NCBI GenBank assembly: GCA_025403435.1
Contig: CM046344.1
Span: 21,123,652 to 21,187,651 of the forward strand
Reading direction: 5' to 3'
Source of the DNA: Artocarpus heterophyllus
Taxonomy: Eukaryota; Streptophyta; Magnoliopsida; Rosales; Moraceae
Length of the DNA stretch: 64,000 bases
Position 1 is the first letter of the stretch, and each line of letters opens with the position of its first letter. This document shows positions 26,461 to 38,400 of this stretch, piece by piece. Under the pieces are notes generated by a model. The model searched no databases and was not told where the DNA came from. It saw only the letters and a list, made by a program, of their open reading frames with translations. Both the position numbers and the translations under genes were made by a program.

Positions 26461-27428
26461 CGGGGGCGGGAGGAGGGGAGGGACCTGATCAAGAACGAAG
26501 AAAGTCCAGGCTTGAGAGATTTTAGGTGGACGAGGCATCGCTGCAATCACTGCCGAAAGAAGGGAATAACCTGCGCAAATCCCGTTCACATGCACCAAGT
26601 ACCTGCATATATTTATTTATTTATGTCTTTGCTTTTCAATTTAATGTCATATATGATATACGAGAGATCAATGAACTAAATGATGTTGTAATTAGATATT
26701 GGCTTTATAAATAGACACACACATATGGGAGATCATGAAATTTTCAATTACTGAAACCAGAAATGGTTAAACGTAGTGCTAGAAACTCATGATAAGTCTA
26801 GTCCTAACTACAGACATAATCTGCACTTTCTAATAATTTATACCTATTTCTTCCCCAAAAATTAAAAAAAAAAGAGTTCGAATAATTTCTCTTAATCCAA
26901 TTGATATTCATGCATGTCCAGAAACTCATAATTTCCTCTTTATTATATAATTAGTATCATATAGATTGAGTTAGGAACGTCCTTTTTTCTCTTTTTTCCC
27001 TCCATATGTTTGATCTATAATTCAGTCCCCCTACCTAATTATCTAGTGAGATCATACCATATTATAATTATCATATATGTTAATTATTATTCGTGTGATG
27101 ATACTAAATAGAGATGTAGAAGGGTGAAATCTAGGGTTGAAATTGGATATTACCTGAAAGCTCCAAGGTGGGAGTAGGAAACGGATCCAAAATCATTAGT
27201 CTGAGAGTTGTGAAGCATCACCACAAGCGCCGCGATGCAAGGCGCGATCGGGACCAACCGGAGCAATGTCTCGGCGGTGCGCAAGCTGTTCACGCCCATA
27301 TTCATATTCATGTTCATATTTACATTATTAAGATTCCCGCTTGCAGCTCCCTCTTGATGATCTCCTCTCATCATCATCGGAGATGGAGAGCTTTCTCCAT
27401 AGTGTTCACCCTTTTCTCTCTTCTCCAT
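24948..27428 (-). CDS. CASPL2A: CASP-like membrane protein, subfamily 2A type (CASPL2A)
   Basis: Three minus-strand exons: 27428-27154, 26602-26485 and 25226-24948 (stop included). They give 223 aa with GT-AG introns. The cytosolic N-terminus is low in complexity, with [17 protein letters not shown] at about residues 34-48. Four helices follow: [18 protein letters not shown] (about 55-72), [20 protein letters not shown] (about 93-112), [20 protein letters not shown] (about 122-141) and [20 protein letters not shown]. The extracellular words [20 protein letters not shown] and [20 protein letters not shown] are typical of subfamily 2A. This is the MARVEL-like CASP family: plasma-membrane scaffolds related to the proteins that build the Casparian strip. 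No enzymatic role is expected. Intron 2 carries the (GA)n repeat and a nested foldback. Confidence 0.92.
25993..26240. repeat. Nested foldback: four copies of a 35-bp motif in alternating orientation (CASPL intron 2)
   Basis: A motif close to CCCATAGGGTTATAACCCT followed by a TACTNACAAAAC-like tail occurs four times. Positions are 25993-26028 (+), 26071-26105 (-), 26124-26158 (+) and 26209-26240 (-). An outer pair of arms also matches: CATACTTTTTAGAT at about 26049-26062 against ATCTAAAAAGTATA at 26169-26182. The RNA can fold as one long outer hairpin or as two side-by-side hairpins. It lies within intron 2 of the CASP-like gene. Confidence 0.8.
26409..26458. repeat. (AG)25 microsatellite next to the exon 2 donor of the CASP-like gene
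   Basis: About 25 uninterrupted AG units, followed by a G-rich stretch. It starts 27 bp inside intron 2 on the gene's own strand, where it reads as a (CT)n pyrimidine tract just after the 5' splice site. Confidence 0.95.
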
Positions 27429-28300
27429 ACTACTTTACAACTTTCTTTTTTCTTCTTTCCTTTGCTTTTTTTTTTTTTTTTTTTAAAGAGCTGTAGAGAA
27501 AGAACTGCTCTTGATGATCCCACCACCTGCTAGCTACTTATTAATAACGATAATAATGGAGCTTTAATTGAATTGGAAGATGAGTGGTTGAAGAGCATTC
27601 AATGTCATCACCAACACTAGACTCTCCACGCATTTCCATGTGTCTGTCACCCTCTGCATTCTGCAATTGCATGGATAACTATACTCTTTTTTTTGGTACT
27701 TATATATATGTGTATTTATATATGTATCTATACATGTATTATGCACGCACGCATGCACATTCACACCCTCCACGCACGCACATCGAACTTAATTCGCTAT
27801 GTTGATCCAAATAATGTCACCATAAATGTTGACCCGACTCAACTGATAGCAAGATTAGATCACCACTTTAAAATCTTCAATCAATTTTTAAAAATTAGTA
27901 CCCAGACCCTACATGTAGAGTCTTCCAACATGGGACCCATGTCGTGCACTTATGATCTGGCTGAATGACAAGATATGATTACAAGATGGAGTGCAGTAGT
28001 ACTACGCATTCCTATGCGACATATATTCCGGGCTAGTACTATATCTTTTCCGTTATCTTTTCTTTTTGAGTTAATTACTCCGCTATTTCCTGCGTTATTT
28101 AAAAGATTACTAGTTGGTCCATATTTTTCTTAACTCAATTGACCTCAAATTCCAAAAAAAAGGGTTCAAAAGGATTGGCTCACCTGATGGCCTACAATTT
28201 TTTCTCTTTTTCTTACTTAGGTGCTAAGTACATGACTGCATATCAAGAGTATTTTAGTAAAATAATAACCTTTTTAATATTTTAAATAAACTAAATTAAA
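27429..28300. other. Upstream region of the CASP-like gene
   Basis: Holds the gene's 5' leader and promoter on the minus strand. A T-run lies at 27467-27484. A TATATATGTGTATTTATATATGTATCTATACATG stretch of alternating purine-pyrimidine DNA runs at 27700-27740, next to an (ACGC)-rich patch at 27742-27782. No additional gene was recognised. Confidence 0.45.
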
Positions 28301-28905
28301 TTAATAATTATAAAACATAAAAAGAAAATAATCCCAAAAAAAAAGAAAAAAAATCTAACTGCAAAAACACAATCACCTCTGCCAGATTAGCTGCCCCCTC
28401 TACTCTCCCGCTTATGCTGGCCAACCCCAACTTGTTGCCCCATGCCATTTCTTCCCTTCTTTTCCTTTTCTTCTTCTTCTTCCTCTCAAACCCGTGTAAT
28501 TGTGCCATTGTCTCCTCTACTGCGAGTTTGAGGTCGCCATTGCAAAGCCACGCCCTTTGCTAGGCAGATCACCCTAGCCCCTTCGTGCCTGGCCACGAGT
28601 TCGAGGTCACCCACACCCTTCATGGCTTTACAAAAAGATCAAACCCACACTACATCTTTTTAATACCTTTTCTTTTTAGTGGAATTTATTGAACCTTTGT
28701 TCTTGATGATTCATTCCACTCAATTTGTGTTTACTGACAGGCTTAAAATTTGTGACTTTCTTCAAAATCTCATGTAGAAAACTGGGTAATTTATTTTTTC
28801 ATTTTTTTTGTTTTTCTATACTTTGTTGCTGTTATGCTTTTGTATTTCTGTTCAAATGGTCCTATATTTGTGCTATGGGTTTTGAGATTTTTTTTCCTTT
28901 GGTTT
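28301..28905. other. Unassigned segment with a GC-rich core
   Basis: The core at about 28375-28635 is clearly more GC-rich than its surroundings. It contains two related phrases 75 bp apart: GCGAGTTTGAGGTCGCC at 28521 and ACGAGTTCGAGGTCACC at 28596. No frame stays open and no domain is recognised. It could be an old captured gene fragment or a TE end. Confidence 0.35.
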
Positions 28906-31038
28906 TATAACGTCCCGAAATTTATTAAATGATATTAGAATGTAAAATGGTGGATTAGTCTGCCATAACGAATATTTTAAACTTAATTTGATCATTTGGT
29001 GAAATTTGAACCTAGAGTTGTTTTTCTTATTTTAATGATTTTTTATTGTTTTAAATAGTTATTTTGAGTTTTAAAACATAACAATTTGTTAAGTATCAAA
29101 TATTTTTGTTCTACAAAAACCGTGGGCGGCATACGATTTTCACACAGTAAAACCGCCCATTTTTTCTCTCTATTTATATATCTCACTCTCCCTCTCCCCT
29201 TCATTCTCACTCACTCTCTCTCACTCTCCCTCTCACGCTTGTCTCTCTTTCTTCCCTCTGCCTCTCTTTTTCTCTCCCATTTCTCCCAAAATTTTTGAAT
29301 CAAATCGAGCCCCAAGCTTCAGGTTAGTGGATTGGAGGCTCGAAAACGTGTTTGAACAACCGAAAACGTGATTTGAAGCTTTGATTTGAGGTTAGTTTTA
29401 AAATTTTAAAACTTTTTCAATATTTCAACTTTTCTTGCATTTTGAAATTTAAGCTTATTTGAGCTTAGAAAACCTTTGATCTAAGTTAGAGAAACTTAGA
29501 ACAACTAGGATCTAAGCCTTGTTTGAGGAAAAATGGATTTGAAACAAGAAATTTTATTTTTTTCTATTTTTGGATTTTCTTGGATTTTGAGTGTAAATCT
29601 TGGTTAAATGAGTTTAAAAGTATCCTATTATGTTTTTCTATCATCTATGATTGATTTCCATGCCTGAGAACTAAGAAAAACAGGTTGAAATAAAGATTTG
29701 GGGTTTGGGAGGGCCCAAACCCATGGTTGGAAAATTCTAGAATTTTTCAGTTCGACAAGCTGGATTCAAGGGATCGGCAGGCCGGATTCATCCGTCTGGA
29801 AGGCCGAACCTGGAAAAGTTCAGCCGACCGGACTTGGTTTTTTGACAGCCGAACAAGGGAGACCGGCAAGCCGACCGAACAAGGAGAAAATTTGTGATTT
29901 TTCATCATTTTCCATAGTTTTGAACCCCGATTGAAATCTTAACTTTATAAAATGATTTTAAAGGTACAAATGGCACATTAGGGCACCATGAACTAGTTTA
30001 GCAACTTAGAATATCTTAAACTAGATAATGATAGATCTAGTTTTATCTAGGGTCTTTCGTTGTTCCGCGGAGCTAACGTATAGCAGACCGAGATTACAGT
30101 GTGGAGCACCGACATGAGTATCGAGGTAGGACTTCTATCCATTTTCTTTGGTAACCCAATTTTAAATGATTTGGCCTTCAAAAGGGTTTTTCCCAAAATG
30201 TTTTCAATGGTTGATTGAAAAAGGAATTTTATCGGTTATCTTTATAAACCGTGAACTGAGATGAACTTTATAATAAACTTCATAATGAATGTAAATAAAA
30301 ATACCCGATAAATGGGTTTTGAATAATGACAAAAATGAATATATAGGCATGATGCCATAACAGAGATCGGGTCGTGTAACGTGCAACCTTAGAGACAGGT
30401 CCTGAAACCCAGCTGGGCCACTACGGTGGTGTTATTCATATGGTTTGCCCAGAAAAAGAAATTGATGATCTTTCTGGTCGACCAATAGACTGTTTGGGTA
30501 AGAATTGTTTTGTTTAAACTTATTTATTTAAGTTTGCTCTTAAATAATTTCTTGAGTAATGATATTTCCTTTTGAATTTAATATTTCTTAAAATATAGTC
30601 CTACTGAGCCTTTCGCTCACATTTTATTTGTTTTTAAACTTTTCCCCTGTAGGTGGATTTTCGTTTAGGTTCAAGGAGGATTTCACGGAAAAAACTCAGG
30701 AGCAGTAGAAAAACTTAGTAGGTCATTTATATTATTAAATCAAGGCATGTAACATTTTAACTTTCTCTTTATTTGGACGGTGGATGTAATGTAATATTGT
30801 CAGTACTATGTGTGTGCACAAGATGTAGGTCAGTGTGACCCATTCTCGTTTCTCTTATTTATCATTACCTACTTAATGTTTACCTCAAGTTCTTATCTGT
30901 TTAATAAATATAAGTGCTTCAAAAATTTTCATATTTTCATAATTTAAATTAAAGATTTAAACTCATATTTTAATTAAATTTTACATTAATTGCCTTTATC
31001 AATTTGCCATATCACCTCCCGTACTGCGAGGCGTGATA
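28906..31038 (+). mobile_element. 5' LTR of a Ty3/gypsy element (same group as the LTRs at 540 and 20550)
   Basis: Begins TATAACGTCCCG (the expected TG mutated to TA) and ends GCGAGGCGTGATA. A primer-binding site follows three bases later. It contains the CT-rich tract (29166-29285), the TTCGGC/GCCGAA array (29745-29880), the hairpin block (30346-30429) and the CTACTGAGCCTTTCGCTCAC motif (30600-30619). Length is about 2.13 kb. The 3' LTR was not found in the window. Confidence 0.9.
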
Positions 31039-31041
31039 GAA

Positions 31042-31055
31042 TGGTATCAGTGCTC
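31042..31055 (+). other. Primer-binding site for initiator-Met tRNA
   Basis: TGGTATCAGTGCTC lies three bases after the LTR end. It matches the usual plant retroelement PBS TGGTATCAGAGC with one change, and marks the start of the internal region. Confidence 0.85.
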
Positions 31056-31143
31056 AAAGTTATGAACCTTGGGAATTGTGCACACATATGTATGACAATG
31101 AAATACTACTGACAGTCTAAATTTTGTTTTCAAAAGTGAGAGA

Positions 31144-32550
31144 ATGTCACCTAGACGTCGTTCGACAGCTGACGCCGAGTTTGGAAATGATGAGAGTATG
31201 ATGAGGTCTATGTTTGCTACATTCTGGCAGATGGCGGCCAGTGCTAGGCCAGAGGATTCTGATGTTAGTCATTGGTATACATATTTTAAGGAATTATGGC
31301 ATGTTTCTCTACCGACTTTTGATGGAAATGGGGACCCGCAATTAGCCAAATATTGGCTAGACTCGATTGTGAAGCACTTGGATACTCTTGGTGTGCCAGT
31401 TGAGTATTGTATGGAGTTTGCCGCATATAAGTTCAAGGGTGGTGCTAATACTTGGTGGAAGCAAGCTAAGCATTTGGAACGCAATGGTAACATCAGTTGG
31501 GATAGGTTCGAGGAGCTATTCTACAACCGATATTTTTCGCAAAGGTATAGAGACCAAAAAGCGGCTGAATTCTATAGGTTGCAACAAGGTGATTTATCAG
31601 TTCGAGAGTATGAGGCAAGATTTAATGAGCTGGCTAGGTTTACTCCATCAGTAGTGGCATCATAACGTGAAAAATGTATTAAGTTTCAAGAAGGGCTCAA
31701 GGCTCCTATTTGGCGATAGGAGGTTGCTCTATGACTCAGGAGTTTTGGAGAGCTTGTGTCGTCAGCGATATCAGTGGAAAATGATTATGCGTTGTATTGT
31801 GAGGATCAAACAAAGACATTGGGAGGGCCATAGAGGAGCGGTAGGAAGAGCACTAGTAGCCGTCTAACTCCTGGAAAGAATAAACAGGGTGGCGTGAACA
31901 ACAGTAGCAGCTGTTCATCTAGTAGTGGGCGTAATAATCCCTACAGCTTTCATTGTTATTATTGTCAGTAGCCAGGACACATCAAAAGGAATTGCTTGAT
32001 TAGGAGTGCTCGTTTAGGATCTCAGACAAAAGAAGGACCCAGTCGTCAGCCTTAGCCTCTACCTCCACCTCAACAATATTCGCAGTTACAGTTTCCTCAG
32101 TTCTCTCCCCAACAATCGCCATATTCAGCACAACGGCAGCAGCCGCAGAACCTCCAGCGTAATATCCCTCAGTATCAAACACCGAGTACAGCTAGTGTGC
32201 AGTCGTCTCCATCACAGCAGTATTGGCCAAATAATTCAAGACCTAACAGTGTTGGTAGGGGAAAAGGAAAAGCTCCAATTCAGGTTCATGCGATGGCAAT
32301 AGGAGGTTCAGATGCCCAGACAAGTAATGCGGTTGTCAATGGTACGATCCTAGTTTATCAATCCTTAGCTCATGTTTTTTTCGATACAGGTGCCACTTAT
32401 TCTATCATTTCGAGTTCCTTTGTACATGCCTTGGGATTAGAGATAGAAGAGTTCAATGAACCCCTAGTTATAGCTTCTCCCTTGGGGCGGGTGTGTGTGA
32501 ATTATGTATGTAAAGCTTGTAAAATCAAGATTGGGGATGAGATCTTGAAA
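31144..32550 (+). pseudogene. Ty3/gypsy gag-protease fragment, truncated
   Basis: The frame opens at 31144 (MSPRRRSTADAEF). It carries a retrotransposon gag domain (LPTFDGNGDPQLAKYWLDSI, TWWKQAKHLERNG, RFEELFYNRYFSQRYRDQKA) up to a stop at 31663-31665. Decayed sequence follows to a CCHC zinc knuckle at about 31954-31998, read as CYYCQ*PGHIKRNC, with the expected Gln turned into a stop. Protease is at about 32375-32450 (FDTGATYSIISSSFVHALG). Similarity to the related element at 33229-42243 ends near 32550, inside protease, so RT, RNase H, integrase and the 3' LTR are missing. Gag alone is open for 173 codons, so this copy is not functional. Confidence 0.9.
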
Positions 32551-33223
32551 AAGGCTAATTCAACATCCATTGAGTGCAATTTTTAATTCTAAATTTGAGC
32601 ATTCTAAAGGCTATTAATAGCCTTGCAATCCAAGCTCCATTTATCACACCCTAGTGCTTAGTAGCTCTAATAATCAGAGAGCTTAGGAGCTTTCTCTTCT
32701 CCCATTCCAAAGGAGCAATGCTCAAGAAGAGAAAACAAGAGAGAAAGAGAAAACAAGAGAGAAAAAGAAAAGAGAAAAATATTTTCTTTTAAGTGTTTTG
32801 GAGTGTTTTGTAATATTTTAAGATAGAGAGTGAGGTTAGTGTGGATAGATGGACCCACCACAAATGTCAAAAATTATAGGTCATCTCTATACTCTGTTTT
32901 TATAATAAATTAATATTTATTTAATATTCTTGTGGTGTGCTTTTATTATTATCTTTTAGTTTTATTTTTGTTGGGATTGTGATGTACCTAGAATATATGA
33001 ATTTTATTTAGTTAAATTATATTATTGTGAACCTCATACTTATGTTGAGTACTAGTCAATACACATGCTTTGCACGTGCATGCTTGTAATTCCTTTTGAA
33101 ATACAAACCTAAAAAGAGGAAAATTTGCCCAATATTTGAGTCTTACATTTTAGAGTTGCCAAAAGCTATCTGAAAAAAAGGAAAAAAAAATTCATTTACA
33201 CCATCATTATCATTTAACAGTTT
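32551..33223. other. Unassigned segment between two gypsy elements
   Basis: Starts abruptly where the protease homology stops. The first 320 bp include a GA-rich run (AAGAGAGAAAGAGAAAACAAG at about 32746). A T-rich part with ATTAATATTTATTTAATATT follows (about 32908). The ordering, with TTTTTGTTGGGATTGTGATG near 32967, resembles the R/U5 part of a long terminal repeat or a gene 3' end. It matches nothing else in the window that I can see. Confidence 0.35.
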
Positions 33224-33228
33224 GTTAA

Positions 33229-35379
33229 TGTCACGAACCCCAACCCGACTGGTGACGTGGTAGATTAATTAAGTTAATCAAACTAAATTTTAGTTAACAC
33301 ATGCCAATCAATTATCAGTGTTATTCGTAAAAACGTGGTAAGTTTAAAACTTTTAATTAATTACCTCTAAATTAAAGCAGCTAATATAATAAAACTAATA
33401 AATACGAGTCGGGCTGCACCAAACCCATTTTTGTGCACACACATAGTATCGACATGAATAAAATGCAACCACATTCCAATCCAAAGAAGAACAATTAAAA
33501 TATTACATGCCTTGATTAAATAAACAAATAACCTACTTAGAAAATCCTACGGTCAATGCGTTTGATCTGTAGTGTCCTACTCAACTCTATGCTGCAAACC
33601 ATCTAGAAGGGAGGAATTTTAAAATAATAAAACTGTGGGCGAAAGGCTCAATAGGACTTGAGCTTTGAAAACATTAATTTCAATATAAAATCTTTCATAA
33701 GCACAATGATTATAAAAATACAGTAAATATTATGTAATCTTATACTTACGGTTTTGGTCCAACATTTATCTAAAACTAATCTTATCAGCTTATCTTAAGT
33801 AAAGCCAATAGAATCACCATAGTAGTGGCCTAACTAGGTTTTGGGACCTGCCCCCAAGTTCGCTCTCTACACGACCCGATCTCTGAATTTGACATCATGC
33901 CCTAGCATATCATTTTGAATGGCGTTTCTGATTCATCCAGTACTATTTCATTATTCAAGTCTCATATTACCGATTTTTCTCATTTACATTCATTATTTTG
34001 TTCATTATGATTATTTCATTATCTAGCAATTACTGAAATAATTGAATAAATTTATCTTAATCATTCCTTAAAAACATTTTCTAGAAAAACACTTTGTAGC
34101 CAAAACTCTTTTAAAATCATGGCTAACAAAGAAAAATGGTCTAGAGGCCTACCTTGTGATCCAATACAAGAGCACTAACACTGTAGTCTCGGCCTATCAT
34201 ACGTTAGCTCCTCGAAACCACAAACAACCTTAGATATGAACTAAATTTATCAATATCTAACCTACAATACTATGTTATCTCATAGTGTCTTAGTGTGCCT
34301 TTGACATTCACAAAATCATGTCACAAAGTCAAAGTCTTTATTTATGCTTTAAATGGTGAAAACCAATGAAAAATAGCCATTTTCACATAGCCCAATGGCC
34401 TACTGATTTCCCTAGTTTGGCCTGCTGAACTTTTGAAGTTCGGCCTACCGGCCACCCTAGTTCGGCTTGTCGAACTGTTTGAGTCTGTCCTACCAAACGT
34501 ATGAATTCGGTATACCATAACTAAAGTTTAGCCTACCGATCTATCAAAATTTAAAAAATTCCAGATTTCGAGCCTCGTCCTCCCCGAGCTTCCCAAGCTT
34601 GATTCAACTTGTTTTTGACCAATTTTAACCCAGAAATCATATAGAAAACACTAGGAAACAATTCTAAACCTATTTGGGACAAAATTCCCAAATTTAAACT
34701 CAAAGAAAAATGTAAAAACTTGGTTAAGTTGATTTTAGCTCAAATAAAGTTTAGATTCACTATAAAACAGATCCAGCAACTTGAATTGAATGCTATTTAA
34801 GCTCAAGGGAACTTGGATTTCAACATCCAAGGAAAATTGAAAATTTTGAGAATAAAACTTTGAAATTTGAAGAAAGAGAGAGAGAGCTAACCTTAATTTA
34901 ATCTTTGAGTTGTTTTGAGCTAGCTTGAACTTCATTTGCTAGCCCGAAGTCAATCAAAAAAATCAAAGAAACAAGAGAGAGTGTGTGTGACGGGAAGAGA
35001 GGGAAAAAGAAAAGGAAGAGGTAAGAAAAGATAGTGGAGAGAGAGTGAAGGAGAGTGAGGAAATAAATAGAGGGAAAAAAGAGAAAACAGATGCTCTAAA
35101 TGCAACTCTGCATTCCTAAGTTAGTTTTAAGAAACCATGGGCAGCTTGTTGTTTTTGGTGAGACAAGTTTCGAATTTGTATGAGTTTTTGGTAAGAAAAG
35201 ACTTGTTTGGAATTTGACAAATTTTTTTGTTCTAAAATCTAAAATAACTAATAGAAATAATTAAAGGTGAAATTTATTAGAAAATACCACAAAATAATTA
35301 GGTTAAGTTCAAATTACAATAAGGCACACAATTCACCATTTTACACTCTAACATACGTAATCAATTTATGGACGTTATA
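33229..35379 (-). repeat. 3' LTR of the inverted chromovirus
   Basis: On the plus strand it runs from TGTCACGAACCCC to GGACGTTATA. It pairs with 40049-42243. Contains the TTCGGCCT array (about 34385-34545), the GC-rich block (about 33815-33905) and GGGCGAAAGGCTCAATAGGA at 33638-33657. Confidence 0.9.
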
Positions 35380-35419
35380 GCTCTCTACCCATAAAAGGAA
35401 TTTCGTCCTCGAAATTAGA

Positions 35420-38400
35420 AATCATTTCAAAAGCAGAAAAATATGGGTACAATTTTTGCATTTTCAATTCTTATTCCCATGTTGCCTCATTAACTCAGTG
35501 GTGCTGCCGCATGACTTTCACTAGTGGTATGTCACGACGTCGTAAACTCAGTATTTTCTAATCAATGATCTGGATCGGCAACTCCTTGTAGGTCGTGTCT
35601 TCTTGCATTAATATATCATGGAATGAGACAATCTTTCTTGGCTTAGGTGGGTACTTCTGAAGCATCAACACGTGGAACACATTATGCACATGAGAGAGCT
35701 CAGGAGGAAGACTAAGTTGATAAGCAACCATACTAACACGATGAGTAATCTTAAACGGTCCGACGTACCTTGGCGTAAGTTTTTCAGTTACACCAAAATG
35801 CAAAATTCCTTTACGCGGTGAAACCTTCAAGAGAACAAAATCACCTACTTCAAATTCTAGGGGTTAGCGTCTCTTATTAGCATAACTCTTTTGCTGGCTT
35901 TGAGTAGCTTTTAATCAATCACGAATCATGGCGACCTTGTCATTGCTCTCACTAATCTCTTCAGGTTTGACACGATCTTATCCTGTAAGTCTGACCAACA
36001 CATTGGCAATTGACACAATCTTCAATAGAGTGCCTCAAACAATGCCATTTTGATACTCGCTTGGTAATCATTGTTGTATGCGAATTTTGCCAGATGCAGG
36101 TGCCTCTTCCAGTTCTTGCCAAAAACTAATACACTCGGACTGGCCATCGGTTTGAGGATGAAAAGCGGTGCTGAAATTCAAGTTTGTGCCTAAGGCTTCC
36201 TAGAAACTTCTCTAGTATCTGGCGTCAAACTGAGTATTCCTATCGAAAGTGATGGATAATAGAACTCCATGCAGTCTTACTATATTTTCTAGATATAACT
36301 TTCCAAGAACTCTCCTCGAACACATTGATCTAAAAGGTATAAAATGCGTTGATTTTGTCAACCTATCGACAGTGACCCAAATTACAACTTGCTTCTGCTC
36401 CATTCTTAGTAAACCATGAGGAAATCCATCATAACATGCTCCCACTTCCACCTAGGAATGGTAAGTGGTTGAAGTTTTGTAGTGGGCTTCTGATGCTCAA
36501 CTTTCACCTAAAGACAAGTCACACACTTGGCGATGTACTCTAGAACAACCTTTCTCATAACTCTGCAGCATTATTATCTCTTCAAATCGCGATACTTTTT
36601 TGTGCTTCTCGGATGAATAGCAAATCGAGACTTATAAGCTTTGTCCACTATGCCCTTTGTCACTTCCTTTATCACAGGTACTGCTAAACATTTCCTGAAA
36701 TACAATGACCTATCTGCATGTATTTCCCATTCTTTAAACTGCTCTGTATTCTGAATCCACGTCCATATTCCTTGTAGATGTTGATCTTGGCATTGGTTTT
36801 GCTTCACCATTTGAACAAGCGCTGGGGTAGACTTCATATGGTTTACCAAAATCTGATCACAATCTTCATAATACTATAGTCCATATTCACTTACCACAGC
36901 ATATCTTTTCAATACTCAAGTGCCAAGCAAGCGAGAATTCCAGAAGACTTCCTGCTGAGTGTATCTGCAACCACATTGGCTTTTCCCAGATGATATTGCA
37001 GCATGAAATTTTAATTTTCCATATATTCCATCCATATGCCTCAAATTCAAATGCTTTTGTGTAAACAAATACTTTAGACTCTTGTGATCCGAGAAAATCT
37101 AGTAGGTCGCTCCATACAAGTAACATCTCCAAAATTTCAGGGCATGAATCGCTGCTGCAAGCTCCAAATCATGAATATGGTAGTTCTGCTCATGAGGTCT
37201 CAACTATCACAATCCATATGCCACAACCCGTCCATGTTGCATTAACACATATCCAAGTCCACGTCGCGAGGCATCCATGTAGACTTCATACGGTTTGCGA
37301 TACTTGGTATGATTAGCACTGGAGTAATGGTCAATCGGTTCTTCAACTCTTGGAAGGCATACTCGCATTCTGCATCCCATTCAAAATGGATGTTTTTCTT
37401 AATTAATAGTATCAATGGTGTTGCTATCTTCGAGAAATGTTGCATGAATTTCCTATAGTACCCGCGAGTCCTAAGAAGCTATGGATCTCAGCCACGTTCC
37501 TTGGCCATTCCCATTGCACTATTGCTTCTATCTTGGATGGATCCACTAAAATATCTTGCTTAGAGATGACGTGTCCTAGAAATTTAACCTCAGACAACCA
37601 AAACTCACACTTCTCTTTTTTGGCATACAATTGATGTTCTCACAAAGTTTGAAGCACAATCCTTAGGTGTTGCTCATGTTCTTCCCAGACCTTAGAATAG
37701 ATCAATATGTCATCAATGAACATGATCACAAATTGATTCAAATAAGGCCTAAAAATCTGATTCATTAGGTCCATAAAAGCTACGGAGGCATTCATCAGTC
37801 CAAACAGCATCACCAGGAACTCGAAGTGTCCATATCGGGTCCTAAAAGCTGTCTTTGGAATATTCTCTTCCTTGATTTGGAGCTAATGATATCCTAAACG
37901 CAAGTCTATCTTCGAGAAATATTGAGAGCCTCCTAATTGATTGAATAGCTCATCAATCCTTGGCAATGGATACTTATTCTTCATTATGACTTGATTTAGT
38001 TGTCGATAATCAATACACAACCTAAGAGTATTGTCATGTTTCTTAGCAAATAAAACTGATGCACCCCCCAATGATGTACTGTTTTGGATGTCCCTTTTAT
38101 CTACAAGTTTCTGAAGTTGCTTCCTCAGTTCCTTCATATCTGCTGGCGCCATTTGATATGATGCTATGGAAATCAGAGAGGTCCTAGGGAGTAACTCGAT
38201 ACTAAACTGAATCTCTCAATGTGGTGGTAATCCGGGCAACTCATCGGGAAAGACATCATCAAACTCAACCATCGATATCGCTGTGTTCCTTCCTACTGCA
38301 TAGACTCTTCCTCTAGGTTCAAAAGAAGCGCATAACAAGCCAAATTTATTCATCCTCCAAAACATGTCTTTATGAATCGCTCACTCATCACTCGATCATT

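Noticed and set aside
26401..26598. Open frame with a Ser-Leu repeat on the minus strand
   Set aside because: It is CASPL exon 2 plus the (AG)n tract read through the intron.
27700..27785. Possible Z-DNA or origin-like alternating tract
   Set aside because: Short simple-sequence DNA common in plant intergenic regions; nothing specific supports a function.
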